DNA of 64,000 nucleotides from Nymphaea colorata. Lineage: Eukaryota > Streptophyta > Magnoliopsida > Nymphaeales > Nymphaeaceae. Position 1 is the first letter of the stretch, and every line of letters starts with the position of its first letter. A program made the translations under genes and the position numbers. A model generated the notes under the pieces. It did no database searches and was not told the DNA's origin. It saw only the letters and a list, made by a program, of their open reading frames with translations. The stretch is from NCBI RefSeq assembly GCF_008831285.2, contig NC_045147.1:7592334-7656333 (forward strand), in the 5' to 3' direction. Positions 47,985-58,944 of this stretch are shown in pieces.

Positions 47985-49800
47985 ATGATCTCAAATCTGC
48001 ACTTTGATCCATACACGTCTTCAAATTTTGCACTTCGGTGCACATAGGTCTTTCAAATTTGGTGCATATACGTTTGTTATTTTTGCACGTCAATGTACAT
48101 AAGTTTTTTAATTTTACATTTTCAATCCTCACAGCTTTTTTCAATTTTGCACCTTGGTGCACACAAGTTTTTCAAAATTTCGTACTTTGGCGCACATGAC
48201 TTTTTCAATTTCACAAGTTCTCCAAAAAATTTCATGCTATGGTGCACATAGCTTTTCAGATTCACGAGTTTTTGAAAAAATTGAAAAAATCTGTGAGGAT
48301 TGAAAATGTAAAATTGAAAAGCCTATGTGCACCAAAGTGTAAAAATGTTGTACTTTGGTGCACACGTCTTTTCAAAATTTCACACGCTGGTGCATACACA
48401 TTTTTCAATTTCACAAGTTCTCCAAATATCACACATTATGCACATGTTTTTCAAAATTTTGCACTTTGGTGCACATAGGTTTCAAATTTCATTCTATGGT
48501 GTGTATGGGTCTTCCAATTTTCAATCTCACACATCAGTATGCACAATCTTTTCAATCACACATAGGTTTTCCAAACTCCACAGTCCAATGCACTCATGTT
48601 TTCATGGGTATTCGAATTTCACAAGTTTTTTAAAATTTCATACATTAGTGCGAATAGGTTTTCTGATTTCATAGTTTCCCAAATTTCACAAGTTTTTGAC
48701 ATTTTGCACCTTGGCACACACATGTTTTCAAATCTCATAAGTTTTTCTAATCTCGCACGTCAGTGCACACAGATTTTTCTAATCACCAAACACACTAGTT
48801 CTTCAAATATCACACCATGGTATGCACAAATTTTTTCAATATTCACATCTTGGTGCATACAAGTTTTTCATTTTTGCACTTCGATGTGACAAGTTTGTCA
48901 AATTCACATTTCAATGCCTACATATTTTTCAATCATATATATGTTTTCAATTTCACATAAGTTTCCCAATTTAAAACAAGTTTTGTGTTTTTGCACTTCG
49001 ATGCAAACAAATTTTACAAGTCATTTTGTGCTTTGGCATGCAATTTTTTGTGCTTCGGTGCATATTAGTTTTTCAAAATTCTCACTTTGGTGCATACAAG
49101 TTTCTCAAAATTCATACAACAATGCATAAGTTTTCCATACACACACAAATTTGCAAGTTTGCATATCAGTGCATACAAGTTTTCCATTAACATAATCGTG
49201 CAAACAAGTGTCAATCTCACACTTCGATGCACTTAAATTTTCATAAATTTCCGAAGTTTCTTGCTTTTGCACTTAGATGCAGCCAAAATTTTACAAGTTT
49301 CCAATTACAGCATTTTTTGTGCTTTGGCACATCATTTTTCATGCTTCAGCAGGCACAAGTTTTACAAGAACGTACACTAGTATATGGTTTTGTGCCCCAA
49401 GTGGATGTGCCCTGACATAAGATTTTCGTACTTCAACACACCTAGTGAATGTACTAGTTTACACAAACTTTTCAAAACTTCCATGATTTGGAATAAGATT
49501 TTGCACTTTCATGCCCTTCAGTACGTCCAAGTGATGTCCTGATATAAGATTTTTACACTTCGGCACACACAAGTGAACGTACTAGTCTACATAATTTTTC
49601 AAATGTACTCTAGTATAATATTTCGTGCTTCAGCGCACCCAAGTGAACGTGTCTCGACATAAAATTTTTGTGCTTCGGCACACACAAGTGAACGTACCAT
49701 TTCGTGTTCCGCTCGGACACACAAAAGTTTGCACGCCTCAACACACATTTTCACACTTTGGTACACATTTTCATGCTTTGCCACATTCAAGTTTTAAATC
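47985..49800 (+). repeat. Degenerate 25-45 bp repeats built on GCACTTYGGTGCACA
   Basis: The motif TTTGCACTTTGGTGCACA followed by AAGTTTTTCAAA recurs dozens of times with substitutions and variable spacing (for example near 48028, 48138, 48349, 48460, 48868 and 49079). Toward 49590-49700 it drifts to CTTCGGCACACACAAGTGAACG. The motif core is itself a short inverted repeat (TGCAC...GTGCA). Reading frames through it are short and not conserved. Related words reappear at 51220-51620. Confidence 0.85.
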
Positions 49801-49825
49801 TTTACAAGCATATAAGCAACTGCAT

Positions 49826-50072
49826 TTGTACGAGACCCACAAGCACTCGTATTTATATGAGACCCACAAGCATGCATATTCGTATAAAACCCAAAAGCAC
49901 TCGTCTTTGTATGAGATGCACATTCACTCATATTTATACGAGACCCACAAGCACCTATATTCGCTTGAGGTCTACAAGTAGTCGTACTTATACTAGACCT
50001 ACAAGCACTAGTATTCGTACGGGACCTACAAGCACTTGTATTCATATGAGGCCCATAATCATATAGGCAATC
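49826..50072 (+). repeat. 27-bp minisatellite, nine units, no indels
   Basis: The word GAGACCCACAAGCACTCGTA and variants begin at 49832, 49859, 49886, 49913, 49940, 49967, 49994, 50021 and 50048, exactly 27 bases apart every time. Because 27 is a multiple of three, two plus frames and one minus frame stay open as 9-residue repeats (for example RPTSTRIYM and ETHKHSYLY). Units differ by many substitutions but by no insertion or deletion. Confidence 0.9.
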
Positions 50073-51199
50073 ACATTTTAATGTGAGATTTTGTACTTCG
50101 GTGCATATTTTCACACTTCAATGCACGTCTACACCTTGCTACATACATGCAACACCAGCATTTCAAGTTTAATAAAACATTTCTTAGAAATTATCATATT
50201 ATATCTATTAAGCACTTATTGTTTTAAGTTCCTATATGAGGACACAAAAATTTCAATCAATGGTTTAATGATCGCCAACAAACAAAAGTTTTGACAAGAC
50301 TACATCATAAGCTACCAAAAGTGCTCAAAGAAATAAAAGGGAAACAAAGTCTTGGAAATGTCACTAGCTTTGATGCCTTTAGTAAAACAAGTGTTTACCA
50401 AAATCAATAAGAGAACAAAAGGATCAAGTTGAAAATATGCCAAAAAAGAAAGAAAATGAGCACTGGGGTATGGGCTTGGGGTAAATGTAGTCATTTCACT
50501 GGATCAGTACTCTTGGGTACTAGGTATGCGTAAAGTTAATTTGCATCTATTATGCAAAGTTATGTGATTTATGAACATGTCTAATTGTGTTTTCTAAAGA
50601 CTTCTGAGCTCGAGCAGTAATTCCGAAGGGTGTTCTATATCAAGTACCCTAAGGCCAACTGCTCAGGAAGCTGCTGACATAAAACTCATTATAAAGGTTT
50701 AGTAGAAAGCTCAATAAACATGATACTGCACATGACAAAACTGCATGGTCGTCAAAGCGATGGAACCTCGTAGTAGCATGTATGTGGCAAGGTACTACCC
50801 ATGCAGGTGAAGGTCAGCCGGAAGAATGAAGGAAACAAGAATTGAAATTTAAAAAACAATCAAATTCAAGGAAGAAATCAAAACAAGAAAAAATGTCTAC
50901 TTGGAAAGCCAAGGTCAATTGGAGTCAAGAATTCCTTGATAAATAAAAAGGTAATCTTTTGTGATTACAAAAGAGAGTTGGGACAGTGATAAATCCTACA
51001 CTAAGAAATCTTATGACATAGAGAGCAATTTTTCTTGGCATATCATTTGGAAATGAAAGAACACTTGTTTTAAATGAGCTTCACAACATTAGCTGAAAAG
51101 TTTTGTCTTTATATGAACAATATCATGTAGGTCCTTGCAAGAAATAAGAGATACAAGCAAATGAGTTTTATCCAATTGTACGAACATTTCACAAGCGCT

Positions 51200-51620
51200 T
51201 ATATTTGCAGAGAGATTTTTGTGCATTGACCCACACAAGCATTTTCAATCATTCCATAAGCCATCACATTTTTATGTGACACTTTTGCACTTTGGCACAC
51301 ACATGCATTCCCTTGCATGATTTTAACAAACATTTCATAACCATTCACATTTCATGTGACATTTTTGCACTTCGGCACAAACAAGCATACAAGCACATGC
51401 ATTCACATGCATGAAGTTCATAAGCAACAAACAAGCATTGATACTACAGTAGGAGAGAATCACATGTATTTTCACAACCACTCACAATTGCATGTGAAAT
51501 TTTCATGCTTCGGCTCACACAAGCATTTTCACAAGCAATTCACAAGCTCTCATATTTTCATGTGAGTTTTTCGCGTTTTGATGCCTACAAACATGCAAGT
51601 ACCTGTATCTAAATGCCTAA
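51200..51620 (+). repeat. Second field of GCACTTYGGCACAC-type repeats
   Basis: TTTTGCACTTTGGCACACAC, TTTTTGCACTTCGGCACAAA and TTTCATGCTTCGGCTCACAC occur here with CATTCACATTTTCATGTGAC spacers, a longer unit of roughly 90-120 bases. It is evidently derived from the repeat field at 47985-49800. Confidence 0.7.
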
Positions 51621-52852
51621 AGCTCAAACAAGGATTTTCGAGCATTTTCACAAGCACTGCACCAGTGTCCATAATGAGGCATCTTTTAGTTTTCTGAGCA
51701 TTATAAGCTCGAACCATGTGCTTCCTGATTTGAACATCTTGAAAATACTTTTCAAAGCTATGTGTTTTCTTCTAACAAGTGAGGCATTTCTAACTTTAAA
51801 TCATGTTTGACCTATATTTCAAGAAAAATGATTTTCACAATGTTAGACCATTCTGTAGACTATGGCATCTTTTATTTTAAACAAACTTTGAACAAGCCTT
51901 TCAAAACAAAAATCTTTCCCAAGGTCACATAAGTGCGCACACTGAGACATCTTTTAAACAAGGATTTTCACAAGCACAATCTGGTCAAGCATCATGAGCT
52001 ATGAGCATTAAGCACATCAAAAGAAGCACTTTTCAAACTAGGTTTGATGCAAACTTGTATCTTTTACAACTCGCACTAATGTTCATATTGGGACATTTTT
52101 ATTGTGAATGAAGATTTGAACAAGTATTTTGAAACAAACACTTGTCATGAAGTCGCACCAGCTTTCAAATTAGAGCATCTTTTTGAACAATGAGCAAGCA
52201 CCAAAAATTTCCATGAGATCATACCTGTTTTTCAAATTGTGGCATTTGCTATATATATTTCAAATTGGATTTTTCTTTTCAAAAGTCTAAATTTTATGAT
52301 CTCATCATTCTCAGGATCGGTATTTTGTCTTTGCTACTAAGCATAGTTTCATGACTCGGTAGCAAGGAGGGGCATTTGTGAACACTCAAAAAATTTGTTT
52401 TGGAAAAATCACCATTTTACCCTTCATTATGTTAGTTGCAGGCAATATCAAAGAAATTTGGAGATTAATTGCAAATGTGTCAAAATTTTTAGAATTTTCA
52501 AAAGCTTCTCAGCTAATTCCAAAATCAATTTCATTACATTTTAAATAATTTTTCAAAGATTTTAAAGGATTTTCAAGTCAATTTCAAAGTTTAAATTAAA
52601 TCTTGTGCTATTTGGAGAGGAATTTTGAGCAATTTCAAAAATTAATCAACAATCTCTAAATTTTTTTGAAATTTCCCATTTTGTTCTGATTCCCTTTGTT
52701 TTACCTTTTTATTTTTCTCTCTTGTTTTCTCTTTCTTCCATTTTTTCTCTCTCCCTCCACTTCTTTTTTTCTCTGCTTCTCCTCTGATCTGCTTCTCTCT
52801 CTCTCTTCTTCATTTTCTCCTTTTGATTTCCCCTCTTTTTTTCTTCTTTCCC

Positions 52853-53190
52853 CATGATATAGGTCTTAATCAGAAGACCTATGTGTTGTATTGTGATAGT
52901 CAAAGTGCTATATGTGTTTTATTGTAATAGCCAAAGTGCTTGGCAAATAATTCAACTTTCCACTCAAGTCCAAACACATTAATGTTGGATATCGTTGGAT
53001 TTGTGATGTACTTGAGTAAAAACTAGTGCAGTTAAAGAAGATGCATACAAAGAAGGATCCTGCAAATATGATGACAAAGTCTCTACTTAACAAGTGTAGA
53101 GACTTAGTTGGGGTGGCTGCGTTTAAGGCAGTACACTAAGTTTATTATTTTTGCAGGTGTGATTCCTCTCTTGAGGTTAGAGGGGGAGTT
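52853..53190 (+). pseudogene. Copia RNase H C-terminal fragment in front of the copia 5' LTR
   Basis: The sequence is a diverged duplicate of 57371-57697, the last part of the copia interior. It reads CDSQSAI near 52902 and, at 53038-53139, KMHTKKDPANMMTKSL then NKCRDLVGVAAFKAVH and a TAA stop, the usual C-terminus of copia pol. It ends in a purine-rich tract (TTAGAGGGGGAGTT) directly before the LTR. So a second, 5'-truncated element shares this LTR. Confidence 0.85.
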
Positions 53191-53888
53191 CGTTGGGTCG
53201 AGTCTAGCCTCAAAAGAGGACCTGACCCACCCGCTCACTCACTCGAGTGAACGGGCGAATAAAAAGAAGAAGGGCACCCGACGGTGCCCCAACCTCCACC
53301 ATTGTTGGAAAAGAAAAAAAAAAAGGGAAAACGAGTCCCCTCTTGAAAATCTAACGAAACCAACTGGAATGGCTGCATGAGTGTGTGCCAATGGTAAGGG
53401 AAAGGAGAACGAAAGAGGAAGAAGAACACGGTTGTGGGCATGTGCTACTGTGTGGGTACACGTGCAGAGGGAGAAAGTAAAGAAAACAAAGGAATGAAAA
53501 AAAGAACATATGATGATTTCTTTTCTTATAGTTTTCTTCTAATGCATTCATTCTTTTGGATGATTTATGTTATTCTGTGCAGAAGAACAACACATGTTGA
53601 TATTATTGTATTGTCTGTGGTTTTTTTACCCTATTATTTATTAGGGGTTTTTCCATGTATGTTGGTGGCTTTTGTTTTCTACATTACATATACTTTTGGA
53701 CATATTAATGCAATATTGGTGTTGAGAACTCAACCTCGTGCAAGCAGCCGGGTGATTTTGATTTTTAGAAGTTTAATGGTGTCCCTCTTATAAAATCAGC
53801 TTGTTCAAACTGCTATGTTGATGCCAAATGTTGTTGTTAGCTGCATAATTAATTGATATATGGTTTGTTGGGGAAAACAACCATAACA
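53191..53888 (+). repeat. Copia 5' LTR
   Basis: Starts CGTTGGGTCGAG, where the 3' LTR has TGTTGGGTTGAG, so its first T has become C. It ends CCATAACA before the primer-binding site. It contains the uninterrupted site GACCTGACCCACCC, into which a TRIM inserted in the 3' copy. Confidence 0.85.
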
Positions 53889-53891
53889 AAG

Positions 53892-53906
53892 TGACATCAG
53901 AGTGCC
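53892..53906 (+). promoter_or_regulatory. Copia primer-binding site (degenerate tRNA-Met type)
   Basis: TGACATCAGAGTGCC three bases after the LTR end. It is the usual TGGTATCAGAG motif with G-to-A and T-to-C changes. Confidence 0.75.
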
Positions 53907-54001
53907 AGGTTTGTAGTATTCGTTCTTCATTTGAAAGATGAAGTTGACCCTCACTAGGATGATCTCTTTAAATGGAAATAATTAGACTATGTGAAAAGTA
54001 A

Positions 54002-54730
54002 AAATGGATGATTTACTTTATTGTAAATATTTGTATGCACTCATTAAGAACAAGAGGCCAATGAATATTGCAGATGATAAATGGAGGCTATTGGACAAGG
54101 AAACCGTTGGCACAATCAGATAGTAGTTAGATGATAATGTTTTCCATTTGGTATCTGCAGAGATGAGATGACAATGTTTTTTATTTGGTATCCGTAGAGA
54201 CGAACATGAAGTCATTACAGGAGAGGTAGTATGATCTTTATGAGAGGAAAATAGTAGAAAACAAGGTTTTCTTGATCAGACAATTGGTAAATCTCAAACT
54301 TAGAGATGATAGTCATGTATCAAAGCATTTGAATGAAGTGGAGAACATAATTAGTCAGTTGTCAGTCATGAAAATGATGTTAGATTATGAGTTGCATGTA
54401 CTCTTATTGCTCAGTTCTCTTTTAGATAGTTGGGAGACTCTAGTGGTTTATTTGAGCAACTCTGCTCTAGATGGTATGTTAACGATGAAGCATGTAACCA
54501 ACAGTATTTTAAATGAAGGGACAAGGAGAAAGTCTCTTGGTACCACTAGCTTAGAAGTGTTAGTGATAGAAGACATGGGTAGACAGAAGAACAGTAATAA
54601 ATAGCATAACATATCAAAATCTAGGTCCAAATCAAGACCCAAAATGACAAGTAAATGCTTTTTATGGTGGTAATCCAAGGCACAAAGGGATTGATTGCAG
54701 AAAATGGAAAAAGAAAAAGAAGAGTCAAGA
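54002..54730 (+). pseudogene. Copia gag remnant
   Basis: It starts MDDLLYCKYLYALIKNKRPM near 54006 and continues LYERKIVENKVFLIRQLVNL (about 54237-54295), SKHLNEVENIISQLSVMKM and LLLSSLLDSWETLVVYLSNS (to about 54460), typical copia gag. The zinc knuckle near 54656 reads CFYGGNPRHKGIDC after one frame correction; its second Cys is Gly. A 40-base tandem duplication (54131-54200, DNVFHLVS and a mutated copy) disrupts the N-terminal half, and in-frame stops are present. Confidence 0.85.
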
Positions 54731-57646
54731 GAGTGAAAAACCAAATGGATGCACTGCAGTTGCTTCAGATAGTGAGGTAGTATTACTTCTATTTGAAGAA
54801 AATGATTGTCTTATAGTTGAGAATCGTAATTCTACATGTATATTAGATATTTGGGCATCTCATCATGCTATGCCAAGTAGAGAATTGTTCTCATCCTATA
54901 GAGCATGTAATATTGGAGTAGTACACATGGGTAATAGTGTCATTTAGAAGATTATTGGGGTAGGAGATGTTTTCATTGAGACGAGCATAGGATGCAAATT
55001 AACTTTGAGATATGTGAGACATGTTTTAGATCTTAGAATGAATCTGATTTCTGCAAGAAAACTAAGTGAAGATAGATATTGTACTTATTTTAGTCAAGCT
55101 GGTTGGAAATTTGACAAAAAATAGGCATTAGTGTTGGCTAGAGTGCATTTTTAACTCTTTGTATGGTATGAAGTCCCAAATCAGTAGTGTTGAGGTAAAT
55201 GCAGTTACTGATAGTACTTTGTCAGATTTATGGCACAGGAGGCTAGGTCACATGAGTCAAAGTGAAATTAATTTGCTTGCTAAAAAGAATTTGTTACCAA
55301 AGTCAAATGGAGCACAGTTATCTCCTTGTGATCATTGCTTGGTTGGTAAGTTGCATAGAATTAAAAAAAGTACTTTTCAAAAACTAATGATGTATTAGAT
55401 TTAGTTTATTTAGATGTGTGTGAACCTATAAATGTGACACCTAAAGGTGGAGCATCCTATTATATCACATTTATTAATATGCATTTAAGAAGGTGTGGGC
55501 TTTTACAATGAAAAATAGAAGTTAAGTAATCTCTTCATGACTTTTCATGCAACAGTTAACCGTGAAACATATAAGAATATGAAGAAACTGCATATAGATA
55601 ATGGTGGTGAGTATATAACTTCTTTTTTATAAGAATATTATCTTACGCATGGTATTAGACATGAAAAGGTAGTTCCTTATACTCCACAGCAGAATGAAGT
55701 TATAAAAAGGATGAACAAAACTATAGTTGAGAGAACAGAAGTTTGCTACCTAGCTCTAAATTGCCTAAGTACATTTGGAGAGAGACAATGTACACTGCAG
55801 TTTATTTGATAAATAGATCTTCTCAGTACTTCTGGTTAAAAAAGTGTTGCAAAACAAGTGGATCTACAAGCTTAAAAATGAATACCAATGCAAGTTCAGA
55901 TACAAAGGTCGGTTAGTGGTGAAAGGTTTCAAGTAAGAAAGATATATTGATTTTGATGAAATTTTCTCTCATTTGGTTAAAATGTCATCTATTAGGGTAA
56001 TACTTGGTTTGGTGAAATAGTTAAACATGGAGTTGGAGCAGTTATATGTAAAGACCGTATTTCTTTATGGAGATCTAGAAGGAGAAATTTGTATGGTATA
56101 ACCATAAGGTTTTGTAGATGTTAGGAAGAAGCACATGGTTTGCAAGCTAAAGAACAACTTGTATAGACTTAAACAAGCACCTAGGCAGTGGTTCAAGAAA
56201 TTTAATGCATTTATCATCAATCAAAAGTATCACAGGTTAGTCATAGATCATTATCTACATCAAGAGTTCTTATCAGGTAACTTCATTATCTTATTATTAT
56301 ATGTAGGTGACATGCTTATTGTTGTACAGAACTGTCAATTTATTATTCAATTAAAGAAAGACATGAACAAGTTCTTTGATATGAAAGACTTAGTAACAGC
56401 ACAACAATTGCTAGACATAAGGAATGTTTGTGATAAAAGGGCCAAGAAGCTGTGGTTGTCGCAAGAGAAATACTTTGAGAAGGTACTTAGCAAGTTCAAT
56501 ATAAAAGATGCCAAAACAGTAAGTACGTTTTTAGATTGGGAAATGAGTAATGTCCATCATCAGTAGATGAGAAAGATTAAAAATGAAAACTAATGTAAGT
56601 TGAGATACAAAGCTCTGTTAGTGGTGAAAGGTTTCAAGTAAGAAAGATGTATTGATTTTGGTGAAATTTTCTCTTATTTGGATAAAATGTCATCTATCAG
56701 GGTAATACTACAGAACTGTCAATTGATTAGCTAATTAAAGAAAGATATGAGCAAGGTCTTTGATATAAAAGACTTGGTACCAACATAATAATTGTTAGAT
56801 ATGAGAAATGTTCGTGATAAGGAGGCCAAAAAGCTATGGCTGTCACAAGAGAAATACGTCGAGAAGGTGCTTAGAAAGTCAATATGAAAGATGTCCAAAC
56901 AATAAATACTCCTTTAGATTGGAAAATGAGTAATGTCCATCATCATTAGATAAGAAAAAAAGAATGGAGGACATATTATATTTATCTGTAATATGGAGTC
57001 TCATGTATGCATGGTTTGCATACGCCTAGACTTGGCTTATGTAGTTGGTGTAGTGAGTAGGTTCTTGTCAAATCTAGGCAAGGTGCATTGGGCAGCAGTT
57101 AAATAGATCTTAAGGTATCTTAAAAATACTTCCAATTAATGTTTATGTTTTGGTGAATCTAGCCTAGAGATATATAGATTTATCAACGCAGGCATGGCAG
57201 GTGACTTGAACTCTAAGAAGTCTCTTTCCGGTTGTCTTTTCTTTTGCAGAGGGAGTTGTATCATGATAGTTCATACTGCAGAAATGTGTTGCTCTTTCCT
57301 CTATAGAGACATAATATATTAAAGCAGCTAAAGTTTATAAAGAGTTGTTGTGGATGAAGAGTTTTCTTCGTGATATAAGTCTTATAGCCAAAAGACCTAT
57401 GTGTTATAATTTGTGATAGCCAAAGTGTTATACACTTGGCGAAGAATAACGTTTCACTCAAGGACCAAGCATATTGATGTTAGATATCATTAGATTTGTG
57501 ATGTGCTTGAGTAGAAACTAATGCAGTTAGAAAATATACATATAGAGAATAATCCTGTAGATATGAAGACGAAGTCTCTACCTAAAGAGAAGCATGACAA
57601 GTGTAGAAACATAGTTGGGGAGACAACCTTTAAGACAGTGCATTAA
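54731..57646 (+). pseudogene. Copia pol remnant (protease, integrase, RT, RNase H)
   Basis: The protease region near 54840 reads STCILDIWASHHAMPSRELF, where the active DTGA is DIWA. Pre-integrase 55159-55398 has LWHRRLGHMSQSEINLLAKK and a C..C knuckle (SPCDHCLVGKLH). The integrase core near 55590-55735 has KLHIDNGGEYITS, VVPYTPQQNEV and RMNKTIVERT. The RT near 55900-56566 has GRLVVKGFK, VCKLKNNLYRLKQAPRQWFK and LLYVGDMLIV (catalytic YVDD is YVGD). RNase H near 57412 has CDSQSVIHLAKN, and the C-terminus ends NIVGETTFKTVH then TAA at 57644. Stops, frameshifts and a partial internal RT duplication mark it as non-functional. Confidence 0.88.
56578..56955 (+). repeat. Partial duplication of the RT segment inside pol
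   Basis: 56578-56955 repeats 55872-56573 but lacks the stretch corresponding to about 56004-56325. Shared words include AGATACAAAG, GTGGTGAAAGGTTTCAAGTA, AAAATGTCATCTATYAGGGT, ACAGAACTGTCAATT and GAAATGAGTAATGTCCATCATCA. The copies have since diverged. Confidence 0.85.
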
Positions 57647-57682
57647 GTTTGTTCTTTTTGTAGGCGTGATCCATCTCTTGAG

Positions 57683-57697
57683 GCTGAAGGGAGAGTT
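57683..57697 (+). promoter_or_regulatory. Copia polypurine tract
   Basis: GCTGAAGGGAGAGTT lies immediately before the 3' LTR start TGTTGGG at 57698. Confidence 0.7.
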
Positions 57698-57729
57698 TGT
57701 TGGGTTGAGTCTAGCCTTAAAAGAGGACT

Positions 57730-57734
57730 TGACC
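57730..57734 (+). repeat. TRIM target-site duplication, left (TGACC)
   Basis: TGACC repeats at 58193-58197; the 5' LTR of the host copia has a single TGACC at the same place. Confidence 0.92.
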
Positions 57735-58192
57735 TGTAACAACCCGACCCACTCTTGGGCTCAGGCCTCTATTTCGACGGATCTCAACCCGCCCCCTAGC
57801 AGTTTCGGCTGCAGCCTCAAAAAGGCTAGGAATTAGGACAATCATCTCATTAATGACCCCCTTTATAAGTCCTTGAAGATCCATCACAATCTTCAATACG
57901 GGACTAAACTTTTTAGGGCATTACAATCCACCCTCTTTAAGGCACATGCGTCCACGCGTGTGGGACCCCAGGTCCGAGTGTTGAAACTACTTTGATACCA
58001 CTGTAACAATCCGACCCATTCCTAGGCTCGGGCCCCTGGTTCGATGGATCCTAACCCGCCCCCTAGCAGTTTCGGCTCCAGCCTCAAAAAGACTAGGAAT
58101 CAGGACAATCATCTCATTAATAACTCTCTTTATAAGTCCTTGAAGATCATTCACAATCTTCAATACGGGACTAAACTTTTTAGGGTGTTACA
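57735..58192 (-). mobile_element. Complete TRIM retrotransposon nested in the copia 3' LTR
   Basis: Two 191-bp LTRs at 57735-57925 and 58002-58192 (TGTAACAACCCGACCC...GGGCATTACA and TGTAACAATCCGACCC...GGGTGTTACA) flank a 76-bp interior. On the minus strand the interior starts with G then TGGTATCAAAGTAG, a tRNA-Met primer-binding site next to its 5' LTR (58002-58192). It ends in a purine tract TAAAGAGGGTGGAT before the other LTR. There is no coding capacity. The target duplication TGACC is intact at 57730-57734 and 58193-58197. Total length 458 bp fits terminal-repeat retrotransposons in miniature. It must have used proteins of other elements to move. Confidence 0.93.
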
Positions 58193-58197
58193 TGACC
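58193..58197 (+). repeat. TRIM target-site duplication, right (TGACC)
   Basis: Matches 57730-57734. Confidence 0.92.
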
Positions 58198-58575
58198 CAC
58201 CCACTCACTCACTCGATTGAGCGGGCAGAGAAAAAGAAGTTGGGCACCTGACGTTGCCCTAACCTCAACCGTTTTTTCAAAAGAAAAAAAGGGAAACGAG
58301 TCCCCTGTTGAAAATCTAACAAAACTAGTAGGAAGGGCTGCATGAGTGTGTGCCAACTGTGAAGGAAGGGAGAACGAAAGAATAAGAAGAACACAATTGT
58401 GGGCTTGTGCTGCTATGAGGATACATGTGGAGAGGGAGAAAGTGAAGAAAACAAGGAGAAAAAATAACACATGGTGATTTCTTTTCTTTTTTCTTTTTAT
58501 GCATTCATTCTTTAGGATGATTTATGTTATTCTCTACTAGAAGAACAACACAAATTGATTTGTTGTATTGTCTCT

Positions 58576-58688
<113 letters not shown>

Positions 58689-58944
58689 CTTACTGATGAT
58701 TTTTTATCTTATTATTGAAAGTTTTTTCACGTATATTGTTCTCTTATTTTCTGCATTATCTAGCATATATTTTTTGACATATTACTACAATATTGGCATT
58801 GGGAACTCAACTTTATGCGAACAGCCCGATGAGTTTGATTTTCACCAGTTTAGTACAGTCCCTCGTATAAAATCAACTTGTTTGAACTGTTATATTGATG
58901 TTAAATGCTACTGTTAGTAGCATAATCATTTGATAAATAGTTTA

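Larger units (their letters stand above)
46081..52852 (+). mobile_element. Large LTR element with non-coding interior (LARD-like), incomplete
   Basis: Proposed parts: a truncated 5' LTR end (about 46081-47450) with the ACCCTTGG...GGTCAAACC block seen near the 3' end of the solo LTRs in this window; a non-coding interior (47451-52360); a purine tract AGCAAGGAGGGGCATT (52361-52376); and a 3' LTR start TGTGAACACTC at 52377, cut off near 52852 by the copia sequence. 47270-47850 is collinear with the minus relic at 12330-11710. The interior has no gag or pol and is built of degenerate short repeats. Large retrotransposon derivatives (LARDs) have this plan. The missing 5' LTR start and the heavy divergence leave this uncertain. 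Confidence 0.45.

Noticed and set aside
49625-50114. Open frames through the 27-bp repeat as a real repeat protein
   Set aside because: Open in three frames at once because of the period; no start context, partner domain or family. Kept only as a repeat finding.
57991-58001. TGGTATCA on the minus strand as the primer-binding site of the copia element
   Set aside because: It belongs to the nested TRIM, directly next to its 191-bp LTR.
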